A stretch of 64,000 bases of DNA from Gibbula magus. Lineage: Eukaryota > Mollusca > Gastropoda > Trochida > Trochidae. Below, piece after piece: positions 1-12,301 of the stretch (position 1 is its first letter; each line of letters starts with the position of its first letter). The notes under the pieces were generated by a model. It was not told the origin of the DNA and searched no databases. It saw nothing but the letters and a program-made list of their open reading frames with translations. Made by a program: the position numbers and the translations under genes. The stretch spans positions 41,740,687 through 41,804,686 of the forward strand of contig OW388305.1 in NCBI GenBank assembly GCA_936450465.1. Reading direction: 5' to 3'.

Positions 1-587
1 ATGGCTCTCTGTGTCATAAATTTGAAAGGTTTATTGATTATTAATGCCAACTCTCTCTTAATGGAAGAACTCTGTGGGTATAATTGGAAATTAAATCTTC
101 TCATTAGGTTATTCGCTCTCATTCAAAGTTTCCTATTTAGCATCTTTGGTAGATATTTATGTTATAATTAATAACTTTTGAACTGTTTGTATATATATAG
201 TATAAATGCTGTTGTATCTCTCTTCTTTTCTACACTGCCGGGCAAAAGAAATGTCTCCTCATTTTCAACAAAATAAAACTTTGAATTACTGTTGGCAGAT
301 AAAGTAAGTTTTGTGTCTTTGTAATTAGCATACATACAAAAAGTCAAATGTCCAGGTGTATGGCTGCTTCAAATTATCAAAAAATTAAAAACATAACGCC
401 GAGTTTCTTTCTCCTACCAGTTTCATTTCATCTTCAGGGAGAATATATATATATTGACAGGATCAATCTTCTTTAATACGATGAGCTCATTTCGACCACG
501 GTATCGGTCTTTTCAAGTATACATAAACAATTTCATTTACCAGGGTAGGAAACTGTATCTTATGTGTACTCAAAAGCACATTTGGTG
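1..587. other. AT-rich intergenic DNA, no gene seen
   Basis: No credible exon or long ORF. A short stretch near 236-258 (GCCGGGCAAAAGAAATG) resembles the terminal inverted repeats of the TA-flanked elements at 47,997-48,499 and 61,398-61,919. No matching opposite end is nearby, so it is at most a fragment. Confidence 0.6.
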
Positions 588-796
588 TTAAAGGGGCAGT
601 AGCACGTAGTTTTTCAAATTTTATCTTTTCAAATTTCCCATTTATAATGATAGTTTATGTCATTTATATTTACTTTAGAGGGTAAAACATCTTATTACAC
701 AAACCAATTAATAATAATTAGTAATAACGGTGTTGCGTATAAAGCATAAATTGCATGGCGGCCATTTTATTGTGAACATATTTTATTATTTGTCAG
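588..796 (+). mobile_element. MITE family A, truncated copy (3' end missing)
   Basis: Starts with TTAAAGGGGCAGTAGCACG, the terminus shared by about 13 copies in this window. Full copies are 320-363 bp, flanked by TTAA, with terminal inverted repeats AGGGGCAGTAGCACG / CGTGCTACTGCCCCT and an internal GGCGGCCATTTTATTGTG. There is no coding capacity, so it is a non-autonomous DNA transposon. The TTAA target suggests a piggyBac- or Kolobok-type source (inference). This copy breaks off after the GGCGGCC block and lacks the right terminus. Confidence 0.8.
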
Positions 797-2269
797 TATA
801 AACTGTAGTATAAATGCCGTCGACAAGCTCCGGCATTTTTACCAGTTTAAATTTCACCTTTCAAACCGTTTATAAGCCAGTGAACAAACACATTATGAAA
901 TCTATTTCTTAATTGTTTTACAATTGGTAATATTGTTTTTCATTTTATGAAATCTCTTTATTACCATTAGAAAATGTGCTGCTGCTTCTTTAATTGTTGT
1001 ATGTGTTAACGTTTCACAATGACTTTCACAAAATAAATTCATTATTTTTATGAGTTCTTTTAAAGGGAAACATGTGTAATTTTACATTTTGAGTTTGGAA
1101 GTTTACATGACAAAAATATTTATAATTGTTTGAGCGAACTTAATGAACTCAAATATGAAAATATAATGAACCCCTCTGTAAATTTGTTTGATAGACACAT
1201 ATTTTCAGTATAAAGTTCACTGATGTTCGTTGTAACCCTTCCTGTCTCCAAGATCGTTAACAAATCTTCGCTAAGCACATTTCTTTAATTTCAGCATCTG
1301 TTTATCGTCAATTCCAAATAACTGAATGTGTTCCATTTAAGTAAAAACTCTTAAGTAACAACCCGAACTCTCAATTCAAAATTGAATTTGAGTTTAAATA
1401 AAACTCAAATCCAAAATGGTTTGTGATCTGGAGCTTCTTCTAGAGTAGTTACAGTTTTTCTAATATATTCACAGGCAAAAGAAACGTCACCAACAAAAAT
1501 ACAAGATATTTCAATCCAAGAGTGGTAAATACAACTGAAAGTCTGAAACAATATTTCAGAGTGTTTCAACGAATATTGAAATTATTTAAATTTATAAAAA
1601 CATACCTTTTAAGAAATCGTTGTTTTGGCATCTACTTACTAGAACAAACAGGAGAGTCAAAAAGGAATTGATGGCTTGTTTTTTTAAGTTTTACAGTAAT
1701 GATGCATCCACAATTAAAGTTTAAGGTAATTTATGTCAACATGATCTTTTATTACTTGAATTCCCATTTACATAAATGTTTAACTTAAGCCCTGTTTATA
1801 CATTTATGCTTTGCAAATATGCAATATTGCTTATGGTAGTAATATACACACGTGAGTAAAAGTAAATTTACTATGCTATGTGTTTAATTTCTGCCTAAGC
1901 AAATTGGTTTCCAACTCTTTTAATATATGAATAGAAAATTTCTAAAATATGCCAATTAATATTTATTATACCCCGACCATGATGATGTCACGTCAGTCAG
2001 CAGCACGTGATGTTATTACACAATGTAATAATATTGTAGATTTATTAAACAGCGATGTCTTCAACGGGCGATTAATATATCTTACAATCGACCATGTATG
2101 TTGCCATGCTTCAAAGTGCGTATTGACATTGTAAGACGAAATTGATGTATTCGATGTGACAAAGCTGACTTGTGGCACGAATACAATATGTGGTCTCAGC
2201 TGTGCAATGAAACCACAATTACCTATACTAACATGTAGGTCTCTGTTCTAGAAAACACAATTATCTATA
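797..2269. other. Intergenic DNA, nothing recognised
   Basis: AT-rich with only short chance ORFs. A small palindrome of AATTCAAAATTGAATT type lies near 1,374-1,392, and a CAAAAGAAACG stretch at about 1,477 may be another inverted-repeat fragment. No exon or RNA gene can be supported. Confidence 0.6.
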
Positions 2270-2631
2270 TTAAAGGGGCAGTAGCACGTTTTTTGCAAAT
2301 TTTATTTTTTCAAATTTCCCATTTATAATGATAGTTTATGTCATTTATATTAACTTTAGAGGGTAAAACATGTTATTACACAAACCAATTATCCGTAGTG
2401 ATAATAACGGTGTTGCGTATAAATAAAAAATTGCATGGCGGCCATTTTATTGTGAACACAATTTAATCATTTGCATTACAAAAACGATCCCCATGGCTTT
2501 ATCGAACCATGTACACTCATTTTCAATTTGATTTTCCGGAAAGAGAATGGTATTTTACCATTGGTGACATTATTTTTCAAATACGTTTCATCGACCTATT
2601 TGAGCGAAAAAACGTGCTACTGCCCCTTTAA
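2270..2631 (+). mobile_element. MITE family A, complete copy (362 bp)
   Basis: Both termini are intact: TTAA-AGGGGCAGTAGCACG at the left and CGTGCTACTGCCCCT-TTAA at the right. The internal GGCGGCCATTTTATTGTG block is present. No ORF. Confidence 0.9.
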
Positions 2632-4451
2632 CATACCGTAGTCATTATACTAAGAGCCATGGGCACTGTAATTATTAACAACATGGCAGCACTTTGAACA
2701 TATGACCTATTTATCTATATCATTTATATCCAGATCTCTTATTTGGCAGTATTTAAACTTATCAATTACAATCACCTTAGGAAAAATTATATATATATAG
2801 TTTGCATTTGGAAAATTTTAACTTTTTCTTTGAATTGTTAACGTCAGCTTACATTCTTTAGTTTTATCAAATTATCTAAATTGCAGTTAGCGAGAAGGAC
2901 TATATAAATTTTGCATTTAATTTCAGTGTTCTAAGAAATTGTTATTTTAAAATGTTTTAATCTTGCTTTAAAGTTTAAATTATCAACTTTACGAAAAGTA
3001 TTGAAAAGAATTACCACTCATTTCTGTATGTGAAGTTCTGCATAGAGAGATTGATTTTTAGGTTAAAAAAATTCTTTCAATAATATCCAACAAAGTCCTA
3101 AAGTACACCACAGAAAATACTCTTAAAATCTGATGTGACAGTTCAGTGGATTAACAAAATATTTTTCCAAAATATTATCCTCTTTTCTTCTCAATTAAGT
3201 CAATATCATAATGAACCCCGCCAGGCCATGTTTAACCAACTGTGTGCAATTCGATCAGCTATTGGTAAAATCGGTCAATAAAACATCCCCAACATTGAAT
3301 TGAATCTTGTCCCCGTAACGACGACTTTACGTCTCACCGATGTTCAATTTGGTTATGTAGCCATGTTGTCCACGGAGCAACAAACCATGATGACTACATT
3401 AGTGGGGAATGAATATTCAAACAGGCCAATTACGGTGAATTACCTCTCCACTCCAGGGAGATTTGGGACAACTTAGTTTGTAGATAAACGGCAACTGTAT
3501 CTGCCAATCTTCGGACGGCTAATTTTCATGAATACACACTCAGAATTTCTCTTTAACTTGCAAATGGAGGTAATGTTGATAATGATTCAATGAATACATA
3601 TTACTGTATTCTCAAGCCTAAGACCACCCCCACTTTTCAGAGGGTTGTCCTGGTTGAGGTTATTCTCAGGTTATAGCCGACCCCCAATTTTTTACATTAC
3701 TTATATCTATTATATTATTTAAGTTAACCTATTCTGACTGTCTGAAGTCTCCGATATGAATTTGGGTCTCTCCCGTCTAAAACCCACCCCAAGATGTTTG
3801 TTAGCCTGGACCCTTGCCCGGTCTTATACCCGAGAGAATGCCCTTTAGGTAAATTAACATGAACTATGATTGGTCATGAGAATAGCCAATGCATACGAAA
3901 CAATTGGGGGGATTTGGCAGGTCATGTGACAAGCTATGCAGATTTTACGGACGACCTTGACCTTAAATGGAATGAGGAATTTGCAGACCAACTATGCAGG
4001 TTTTATGGACGACTTTTACCTTAGATGGAATACCGAAGTTGCAGAAACATTTCTGAATCAAAATTTACAGTAACAAACATTACCGGTAATAAGGAGATTT
4101 TTTATTATTATGTATGCGTCAATAGCAATTATTAATAAAGAAGCATTCACAAATTTGGTATGGATGTTGCCTATGTTGTAGCTGTGTGCCTGGCATTACA
4201 ATTTCAGGACGCAAAACATTTTAATTTTTTTAAAAGTGACCAATTATCCCGACTTCTTTTCTTTTCCAGAGCAAAACTTGAAAACTGTATGACATGGAAA
4301 CTTCTATGGTGGTGTAGTGCCTCTTTTGAGATACCTTTTGGTACAACTCTTATTACATGATTTAAACTCACATCCACAGAGCTCTCAGGGCCACATAAGG
4401 CTTATCTGACCAACATTTAATGAAACTTCAACTGCGCCTCTCGTGAAAATA
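2632..4451. other. Intergenic DNA, no gene recognised
   Basis: A GC-richer patch at about 3,200-3,480 and another at 3,610-3,830 (repeated CCACCCC-type motifs) look like old repeat remnants rather than exons. The 66-codon ORF at 4,160-4,360 has no recognisable domain. Confidence 0.5.
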
Positions 4452-4620
4452 AACTACAGTTGAACACGGATATAGCGAACATGGATACAGTGAATAAACA
4501 GATATAGCAAATAAATTTATAAGTCTCATCAAAAGCTTTATATAAACGTGAATAGCGAACAACGGATATAGCGAACTGAATTCTTTGGTCCCTTGGAGAT
4601 TGTTATATCAGTGTTGTACT
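4452..4620. repeat. Short internal repeat with GGATATAGCGAAC motif
   Basis: The motif GGATATAGCGAAC or close variants recurs at about 4,460, 4,502 and 4,564. It is a diverged local repeat of unknown family. Confidence 0.4.
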
Positions 4621-4622
4621 GT

Positions 4623-4946
4623 ACTTCACTGGATGAGGGGGCGGGATAGCGCAGTGGTTTGGGCGTTCGGCTTCGGATCAATAGGTCTGGGGTTCCAATC
4701 CCGCCAGGGGCACGGCAACTTTGTCTGCAGTAGAGAACTGTACTACACGCAGTAAGATTTGGTTGCAATGCTATTACCCATTGTTCGCTAGTACCAGCCG
4801 ATGCTCGCAGGTTTCACCGCAGTGCATAGCCACATGGCGTTACGGGCTTTCTCCCTGCCATAATACTAGCAGCCGCGATATAAATGAAATACTCTTGAAA
4901 GCGGCGTTAAACCCCAACTCACCTCACCTCAACTTCACTGGATGAG
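4623..4946 (+). mobile_element. tRNA-derived SINE, full length, with 15-bp target-site duplication
   Basis: Head GGGGGCGGGATAGCGCAGTGG contains a pol III A-box-like block. GGTTCCAATCCCGCCAGGGGC is the B-box and T-arm-like block. A non-tRNA body with GCCGATGCTCGCAGGTTTCACC follows, and the tail ends in CTCACCTCACCTC. The same 15 bases, ACTTCACTGGATGAG, sit at 4,623-4,637 and 4,932-4,946, a clean target-site duplication from LINE-type retrotransposition. The target is itself repetitive: a GATGAGATAAACATGG segment like the one at 55,896-55,911. Confidence 0.9.
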
Positions 4947-6052
4947 ATAAACATGGTATTACCGGAGTAAAAAAAGACAGATATCCTCTATGTACTTCTG
5001 TGTTTATTTTTTGAAAGTTTTAAACTGTCAGGGATTTCAAGAAATAAGCAGTAAGATAAATCTTCTGCATATTTTAATCTGAAAATATACAAAGGTCAGT
5101 TAGTATACTGACATTTAATTCCTCTTGGTTGGGTAAATTCTGTTTAATGGAATAGAATACACTCTAAGAAGCTCTAGGTAACGACATATTAATTCTTTTG
5201 AAACTTTATTTAAAAGTGATCTTTATTTCCTTTCTTATAAGACTTGTGATGTAAGCTTTCACGTAATTTTTAAAACTTTTTCTTTGATAAATGTCAAATT
5301 GTGAACAAATGTCAACGGAAGATGACTGAAAGGTTGAAAAGATCAGGTTTGATTATTTTTTTTAAATGTGCAGCTCTAACATTTTCTGTCAATTTACATC
5401 TGTGTTCAGAATGATTATGGGGATAGATCAAGGAATAGAGATGGATACTGCAAAAAAATGTATTTTGCAATATAAGATAAAATAAGATAAACTTTATTAT
5501 CCCAGATGGGAAATTCGTCTTACATTCAAAGAGTCTTTGGTAGAATACAATACAAAATAACAATACATGAATACAATATAAAAAACCAAAACAATAATAA
5601 CATACATTGTGTTGATGGGTACTAAATATGACATATGCCATACTTTAATCAACCATGTCGCGTTTCAAGAGTTACATATTGCTATTTGGTGTGAAGGTTT
5701 AGAATTTTTATACTGTATGGGACAAACGATTTTGATGCTCTGTTAGTTTTTAAATGCCAGATTTTGAAACAACGTCCAGATGGTAGAAATTCATAATATT
5801 CATTTAGAAAGTGCGATGGGTCTGATTGAATGGCTAGTGCCTTCTTTTTAACTCTGGAATCAAACTGGAATGAAAGATGCTCAAAATTGAAGCCGCAAAT
5901 TTTACTGGATAATATATACAGCCTCTGTAATACAATAATATTGCAATATACAGCCTCGTATGATGGTGAACGGGTGGCGAAACGTAACATTAAGTCTATG
6001 AATTCTTTGTTGTGTTACCTTTGTGTTTTGATGGTATACCCCCTCTTGCATC
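4947..6052. other. Intergenic DNA, nothing recognised
   Basis: The first ~70 bp continue the GATGAGATAAACATGG repeat into which the SINE inserted. The rest is AT-rich with short chance ORFs on both strands (up to 109 codons at 5,312-5,641) that show no conserved motif. Confidence 0.5.
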
Positions 6053-6414
6053 TTAAAGGGGCAGTAGCACGTTTTTTGCAAAATTTATTTTCTCAAATTT
6101 ACCATTTATAATGATAGTTTATGTCATTTAAATTAACTTTAGAGGGTAAAATATCTTATTACACAAACCAATTATCTGTAGTGGTAAAAACTATGTTGCG
6201 TATAAAGCAAAAATTGCATGGCGGCCATTTTATTGTGAACACAATTTATTATTTTGTGTTACAAAACCGATTCCCATGGGTTTACCAAAACATGTACACT
6301 CATTTTAAACTTTATTTTCCGAAGAGAGAAGGATGTTTTACCATTGGTGAAATAATTTTTCAAATACATTTCATCAACTTATTTGAGTGAAAAAACGTGC
6401 TACTGCCCCTTTAA
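6053..6414 (+). mobile_element. MITE family A, complete copy (362 bp)
   Basis: TTAA-flanked with both terminal inverted repeats intact, in the same orientation as the 2,270 copy. The short ORFs inside it are shadows repeated in other copies and are not genes. Confidence 0.9.
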
Positions 6415-6944
6415 TTCATTTGTGCCGTTGTGAATCATTAATTTTATCCATGTATGTAACACATACCGTATTCATGTATTCTAAAGACAATACAATAGCA
6501 ATTTTTCTTCACAAGGCAATAAATTATGAATATGAATTTCTTTCACAAGGCAATAAATAACTGACAATAGCGGTTGTCAATTTCACATTCCTTTCAGTTT
6601 CCATCACACTTGTGTAGGGATAAAAAGAAGTTGATAACATATTACGAAGCACTGCATGACCCTCACTCAATACAGCATGTGTTCAATTAATTGGAATACG
6701 TCGAAGCAATGGAATTTTCATAAGCAAGAGAAAAAAATTACCATCATTAACAATTTAGTATAATATGTGTCTTATGATAAACTATATACTTATACATTTA
6801 ACATTGAATATTCGGTTAGCAATGAACTTATTTTTTAATTAAAATAAAACTGTTTCAAATGACAAGTTACTGGCCATGGGTATATTCAATGTTTTTGGGG
6901 GAGAGTCTTTGCCATTTGTGAATGAGTTAGGGGTTCCATCAGTT
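6415..6944. other. Intergenic DNA, nothing recognised
   Basis: AT-rich. A short direct repeat (TTTCACAAGGCAATAAAT or close) occurs near 6,508 and 6,539. No gene. Confidence 0.5.
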
Positions 6945-7150
6945 TAGGTCTAAAAAAAAAAATATATTTCTGGTCTTTACAGACTGACAAAAATTATGAG
7001 ATGACACAATTATTTTTATTTTACGATATTTTTTTTTTGGAATGAAGATATGAACAAACAAAATTTATATAATTATTTATATAAATAAAGCACAAATCTT
7101 ATTAAATATGTGTTACTATTCCAAATAGTCAATAATCTCACCCCTGCACT
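6945..7150. repeat. Dispersed repeat, second copy at 51,697-51,900
   Basis: About 205 bp matches 51,697-51,900 closely. Both contain TTTCTGGTCTTTACAG, ATAAATAAAGCACAAATC and TGTGTTACTATTCCAAATAG. No inverted termini or ORF are visible. The class is unknown. Confidence 0.75.
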
Positions 7151-7582
7151 CCATCTCAACAGAAACGAGTGACATTTTCTATGTCCAATGTTTTCGGAGG
7201 CTAAAAAATTAGAGTTATCTGCCCCTTACTTTTGTTAAAAGTATATTGAGAAAGACAGTGAACTGGCATTTGTATATGAAATAAATTCAAGGTTATTAAA
7301 TAAAATATTCACTATTTAGGCTATATTTAGTTTATTATTCAAATATCTTGCAGTAGTCATGGGAAAGAAATTTGTTTGTATATCATATAGAAACCAGAGG
7401 TTCTGAAAAAGACATCCCCCTAATATAAGTATAATTAGTATATAATTTACCATACATACCAGTATGTGTGAGGTCAACACGAGGTCACCAGTTGATGTAT
7501 TCCACAGTAGTTCAGCTGTCAGATTGTCTTCTTGATGGTGATTCATTGCTCTCTCCTGGAGGAACTGACCTCATGTCATTTT

Positions 7583-7978
7583 TTAAAGCGAAAGATCTAT
7601 CGGCAGTATCCGCCATCTTGTATTTTAGCCATACATGAAATGAGAAACACCCTGTATTGTTACTAATTTTACAAGTTTAGATATACATATTGATAGAATA
7701 TCCACAAAGTAACAAATATATATTGTCATTAAACTAATCAACAATTTCCTGTTTCGCCGTAGTGAAGTTTTCCACACTCATAGTTCCGATGAATGACTTC
7801 ACTTCTTCTGTTTTTATTTTTTAACGAATGTGCACCATTCTTTCTCAAATTGTAAATTCGTAAGTTACCAAAATGTTAACCCAGGAATATGTTTGAATTG
7901 TGTATGTATTTAGGAATGTCCCCTGAAATTTCATTTTCACAAAAAATTCTCTGATAGAACCATCCTTGACAACTCTGA
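7583..7978 (+). mobile_element. MITE family C, diverged copy
   Basis: The family C pattern is TTAAAG at the start, a GCCATCTTG/GCCATATTGG block near the left end, and CTGATAGAACC near the right end. Best copies are at 24,781-25,193 and 26,526-26,940. Both ends are degraded here. No coding sequence. Confidence 0.65.
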
Positions 7979-8196
7979 ATTCAACCTTAATGTTTGTTAC
8001 GATGCACTGATCTGATCCCAGTGTATTATTTCAAAAATAAACAAATTACCATTGACGTCTTTAAAGAGACTTTTGCTCATTTTCAAATGGAAATACAGAG
8101 ATCTCACAAAATGGACAAGAAATGTTACCAATTGCAAAACAATCCTCCTCGATAATAGAGTCCTAAAGTTATGGTTTGGTTAAGCAATGTGGACGA

Positions 8197-8706
8197 TTCT
8201 TCTGAAACACCCATTCTTCCAAAGTCTGAGACGCCAATTCTTCCAAAGTCTGAAACACCCATTCTTCCAAAGTCTGAAACACCCATTCTTCCAAAGTCTG
8301 AAACACACATTCTTCCAAAGTATGAAACACATTCTTCCAAAGCCTAAGATGCAAATTCTTCCAAAGTCTGAAACACCCATTCTTCCAAAGTCTGAAACAC
8401 CCATTCTTCCAAAGTCTGAAACACCCATTCTTCCAAAGTCTTGAACACCCATTCTTCCAAGTCTGAAACACCCATTCTTCCAAAGTCTGAGACGCCAAGT
8501 CTTCCAAAGTCTGAAACACCCATTCTTCCAAAGTCTGAAACACCCATTCTTCCAAAGTCTGAAACACCCATTCTTCCAAGTCTGAAACACCCATTCTTCC
8601 AAAGTCTGAGACGCCAAGTCTTCCAAAGTATGAAACACATTCTTCCAAAGCCTGAGATGCAAATTCTTCCAAAGTCTGAGACGCCAATATTTTCAAAGTC
8701 TGAGAA
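8197..8706. repeat. 24-bp minisatellite, about 21 units
   Basis: Tandem units of about 24 bp of the type CCCATTCTTCCAAAGTCTGA run through the segment, with variants (GCCAATTCTTCC, CACATTCTTCCAAAGTATG, GCAAATTCTTCCAAAGCC). The variant block around 8,320-8,360 recurs at about 8,628-8,670, which indicates a ~310-bp higher-order duplication. Because 24 is divisible by 3 and the unit lacks stops, long repetitive ORFs appear in several frames. They are not genes. Confidence 0.9.
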
Positions 8707-9429
8707 GCCATTTCTTCTATGCTGTATCCAGTAGGAGCTAGCTGCTGACTAATTCATTGTTTCTGTCATATCACAGTCATCCTTTTCTTATGAATGTTAA
8801 AATATTTTTATAAACAATTTTATCCTCAAAACACATCAATAGTTAAATATTTCTAATAAATCCTCTTCCATATTTAAAATGGAATACTAATTATCTTTAT
8901 CTCATTTCAATTTTCCCCTCAAAACATTTATTTTTTGGTTCGTCTAATTTGTTTCTCTGAAAATGAAAGCTAGTACTAGTAGCTTAAGTTCTTAACTGTT
9001 TCCCTAACTTGCAATAAATTAGGTTAGTTTCTGCTGAATTTCAACCTAAAAAAAAGTTAATTCTCATCAAGGTTTTTACATAGGTGTTTAATTAATAGGG
9101 TAAGTTCTCAACTTCTATCAAAATAGTAATTAATTGTTCACCTACTTTCCGTTACTATTATTCTCCTGGGTTAATTTTCCCATTCACGTTTCACCTTAGT
9201 TTATAAATATACCTCCACCTGTGTAAGCTCTAACTTACCTGCAGAGAAAACACTCTCACCTGTTTGTCATTACCTTTTTACCTGAGTTAATGTGTACCGT
9301 AATCAATGCAGGTAGCACCCCTTCCGCCCGCACCATTACAAATTTAAGCATATGGAGTCAAAGTTCAAATGTACCTTTTTTCATTTTTGAGAAATTTTGT
9401 TTAAATACATGTGCCTTTTTTTATCTGAA
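8707..9429. other. Intergenic DNA, nothing recognised
   Basis: AT-rich, no ORF of note and no repeat family identified. Confidence 0.5.
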
Positions 9430-9893
9430 TTAAAGGCGCTGTAGCATGTTTTGCTTTCGGAAATAAAGTGCTCTCTCAAAAAGGTAAATAAGTCTTACCA
9501 ATGACTAAACAATATCCTGGATTAATAAAAAGAGTTCTAAAACGAATGGACATGGTTTGGTTAAGCGAGTCAATTTACTATCAAGCGGCCATTTGAATGT
9601 GTCCACATTAAAATGGCCACTCGAAGGTAGTTCAAGAAATCTGACTGATGTAGAGATCTCTAAACACTTGAGTTTAAAATATTGTTTTCTATGTATATGG
9701 CTTAGCTGGTGATGTAATGAGATGTTTTACCCTCTAACATAGCAATATATTGTATAAACTTTAAAGGGGCAGTAGCACGTTTTTTCGCTCAAATAAGTCG
9801 ATGAAATGTATTTGAAAACAAATTTCAACAAACAATAAATAGCAAATTTGAGAAATTGAAATATGCAAAAAAAATATGCTTCATCACCTTTAA
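9430..9893 (+). mobile_element. MITE family B, with a family A fragment nested in it
   Basis: Starts TTAAAGGCGCTGTAGCATG and carries GCGGCCATTTGAATGTG. A related copy is at 46,001-46,318 and a truncated one at 59,629. Family B shares TTAA targets and a GTAGCA(C/T)G terminal motif with family A. At 9,761 the B sequence (ATTGTATAAACTTTAA) is interrupted by about 80 bp with the family A reverse-orientation terminus (AGGGGCAGTAGCACG, CAAATAAGTCGATGAAATG). B sequence resumes near 9,832 (ATAAATAGCAAATTTGAG). Confidence 0.75.
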
Positions 9894-10140
9894 AGGCAGT
9901 AGGGGAATTCAAGAAAAAAATTCTATTTGAGCATTTATGGTTTTTACTGTTCATTACCTTAACAGTCTTTTATAGCCACTGATTTAGATTCAGCATGTTG
10001 CGTTATAGGTGCCCTATATTCATATAATGGATGACATTTACAAACTATGCATAATTTTTAAAATTTGATAAATAAATCATTTGATATTTCTCGTTGAATT
10101 CCATGTATGTCTCAGGAAGAAGAAATCTTAGGTTTACAAT

Positions 10141-10499
10141 TTAAAGGGGCAGTAGCACGTTTTTTGCAAATTTATTTTTGCAAATTTCCCATTTATAATT
10201 ATAGTTTTTATCATGTATGTTTACTTTAGACGGTAAAGCATCTTATTAAACAAACCAATTATCCATAATGGTAATATTTATAATTGCGCATAAAGCGAAA
10301 TTGCATGGCGGCCATTTTATTGTGTTCACATTTTATTGTTTCGAATGACAAAAAATGATTCCCATGGATTTACAGAACAATGCACATGTACACTCATTTT
10401 TTAACTTGATTTTTTTAAGAGAGCAGGGTGTTTTACTTTTGGTGACATTATTTTTCAAATACATTTCATCAACTTATTTCAGCGAAAAAACGTGCTACT
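10141..10499 (+). mobile_element. MITE family A, right terminus clipped
   Basis: Intact left end TTAAAGGGGCAGTAGCACG and full body. The right inverted repeat stops after CGTGCTACT, without the GCCCCTTTAA end. Confidence 0.85.
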
Positions 10500-11662
10500 T
10501 ATAGTTCACTCGATGAGATATAGATGATATTTGACTAGAAAAGTCTATATCCTTTACAGATATATTCCACGTGCCCATTTCTTGGTTACTACAGCTAGTT
10601 GTCTTGCATGGTTATATAGTACCGTATTTTACTTTGAGGTATATGTTAACTTGAACCTTCTTAATAGAGCAAGCATGGAATCACTTACTTTGAATAAGGA
10701 ACTAATTACCTTTAATTAGTAAATGAGTTGTCCTCAATTAGTGACTTGTTTTCTTAAATTAGTGACTTTGCTACCTACAAGTGTGCTTTAAGTAAATAAG
10801 TCAATTTTGTTGATTTTATGTATTTCTGAGAAAGGAAACATTCACACCTGTTCGTTATTCTTACCTGGAAGAACATTAACTCGTCAAGGAGAATCATTTT
10901 GAATCATTTTGTTTTTACCTTAGGATTATCCGCACCTTTAATAAATTAAAGAGAAAGTATTAAATTACTTAATTTAAAAGTGAGAAATCTCTAAGGGAAT
11001 ATTTTTTTAAAGTATTAAATCATTTAATTTCAATGCAGAGAAATCTCGTAGAGAAAGTATTAAATTACTTATAGTCCAGTCATTCTAGCTCAAATTTTGA
11101 CCAACCTACAACAAATTGCAATAAAAGCAATTATTTGTGTATTTAAATCTATGACACTTACTGATCAATATAACAAAAGTATAGGAAAATATAGTCAACT
11201 ATATTTTTTTTATGATTGTATGAAATTAGGGTATGTGTTTTATCCTTGTTTGATTTTCAGAAACGTTATATCACACACATTCATTTCTAGTTGATAAGAC
11301 ATCGTTATATTTTAGCAGATTACTTCCTTAATTTACATTAAATTATCAACTTTCATCATCAGTCATATTTTGGAGAAGTATTATGGAAATTATTTAAATA
11401 ATACGTAATGTGGTTGCCATGGAAACGCCGGAAGACCCCCTAACATGTTTCGAAAATTGATCACTTCACACATTTAAAACAGCATCCTTCATTCAGTATA
11501 AATATACACTAGCATATCTTGAGAATAGAATAAAATACACCAATTTGAAAACAACAGTGAGTTTAATATAAATTTTAGCATCAAATGTGTGATTATTATA
11601 TACAAAAACATGCCATTAGCCTTGATATCTACCGCAGCATATATGCACGATCGACCGTTGCT
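10500..11662. other. Intergenic DNA with short AT-rich direct repeats
   Basis: Within 10,950-11,075 the motif GAGAAAGTATTAAATTACTT and GAGAAATCTC recur two to three times. The same words appear at about 15,998-16,032, so this is a dispersed repeat fragment. No gene. Confidence 0.5.
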
Positions 11663-12138
11663 TTAAAGGTACATCTATTGTGTTGTTTGGGGTCACATAT
11701 GCTAACATATGTTATAAATTATGTTATGTTATCGGGAAGTACTGACTGTAACCGAAAATCGACATTTTGATCTTAGTTAACTTAATATATTGACAATATG
11801 AAGGTAAAAGTAGTGATTTCTGATCGAAAACCGGACAATGTTCCGCGTGTGGCGCGCGCCAATCTTGTTTATAACAGACAGACTGATCAATTTTGGTTGA
11901 TCCTGTTTAATAGGTCATATAACTACTGTGCATGTGAATGGGACGTGTAGTTTCCGTTTCTGCACATGCATAATGATGTTTTCCTTTTTTTTTTTGGAAA
12001 CTAGTAATTATGATATATTCGGTGATTCGGATTGAATGTGCAAGCCGAGTGAAGTTATTTGCACTGTAAACAGCACATTTGGTTGGAACGTATTAAAGCC
12101 TAACAAAATTTCATGAAACACAATGGATGCACCTTTAA
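11663..12138 (+). mobile_element. MITE family E, complete copy (476 bp, TTAA-flanked)
   Basis: The left end TTAAAGGTACATCTATTGTG is mirrored by the right end CACAATGGATGCACCTTTAA, giving ~20-bp terminal inverted repeats bounded by TTAA. It has no ORF. A second copy at 56,015-59,329 has the same ends and body but is split by a 2.8-kb insertion. Confidence 0.85.
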
Positions 12139-12301
12139 CGTCTATTCCCTCTGGATATCACATTCATCTCAATAAGTGACTAGTTTAAGGAAGTATATCT
12201 ATTGACACCGTGTGCATTACCACAACAATTCACATGAAATTCAAACACTATGATGCACTATTTTGAATACACATCTTTTTGTATTCTAATCTAGAGAGTC
12301 A
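12139..12301. other. 3' flank of the unknown minus-strand gene
   Basis: Short stretch downstream of the stop at 12,302-12,304. It would hold the 3' UTR. No clear AATAAA hexamer was identified on the minus strand. Confidence 0.4.

Noticed and set aside
8197..8706. Possible CRISPR array
   Set aside because: Units are directly adjacent without unique spacers; eukaryotic minisatellite.
8169..8734. Several 85-180-codon ORFs on both strands
   Set aside because: All are readings of the 24-bp minisatellite; peptides are simple repeats in different registers.
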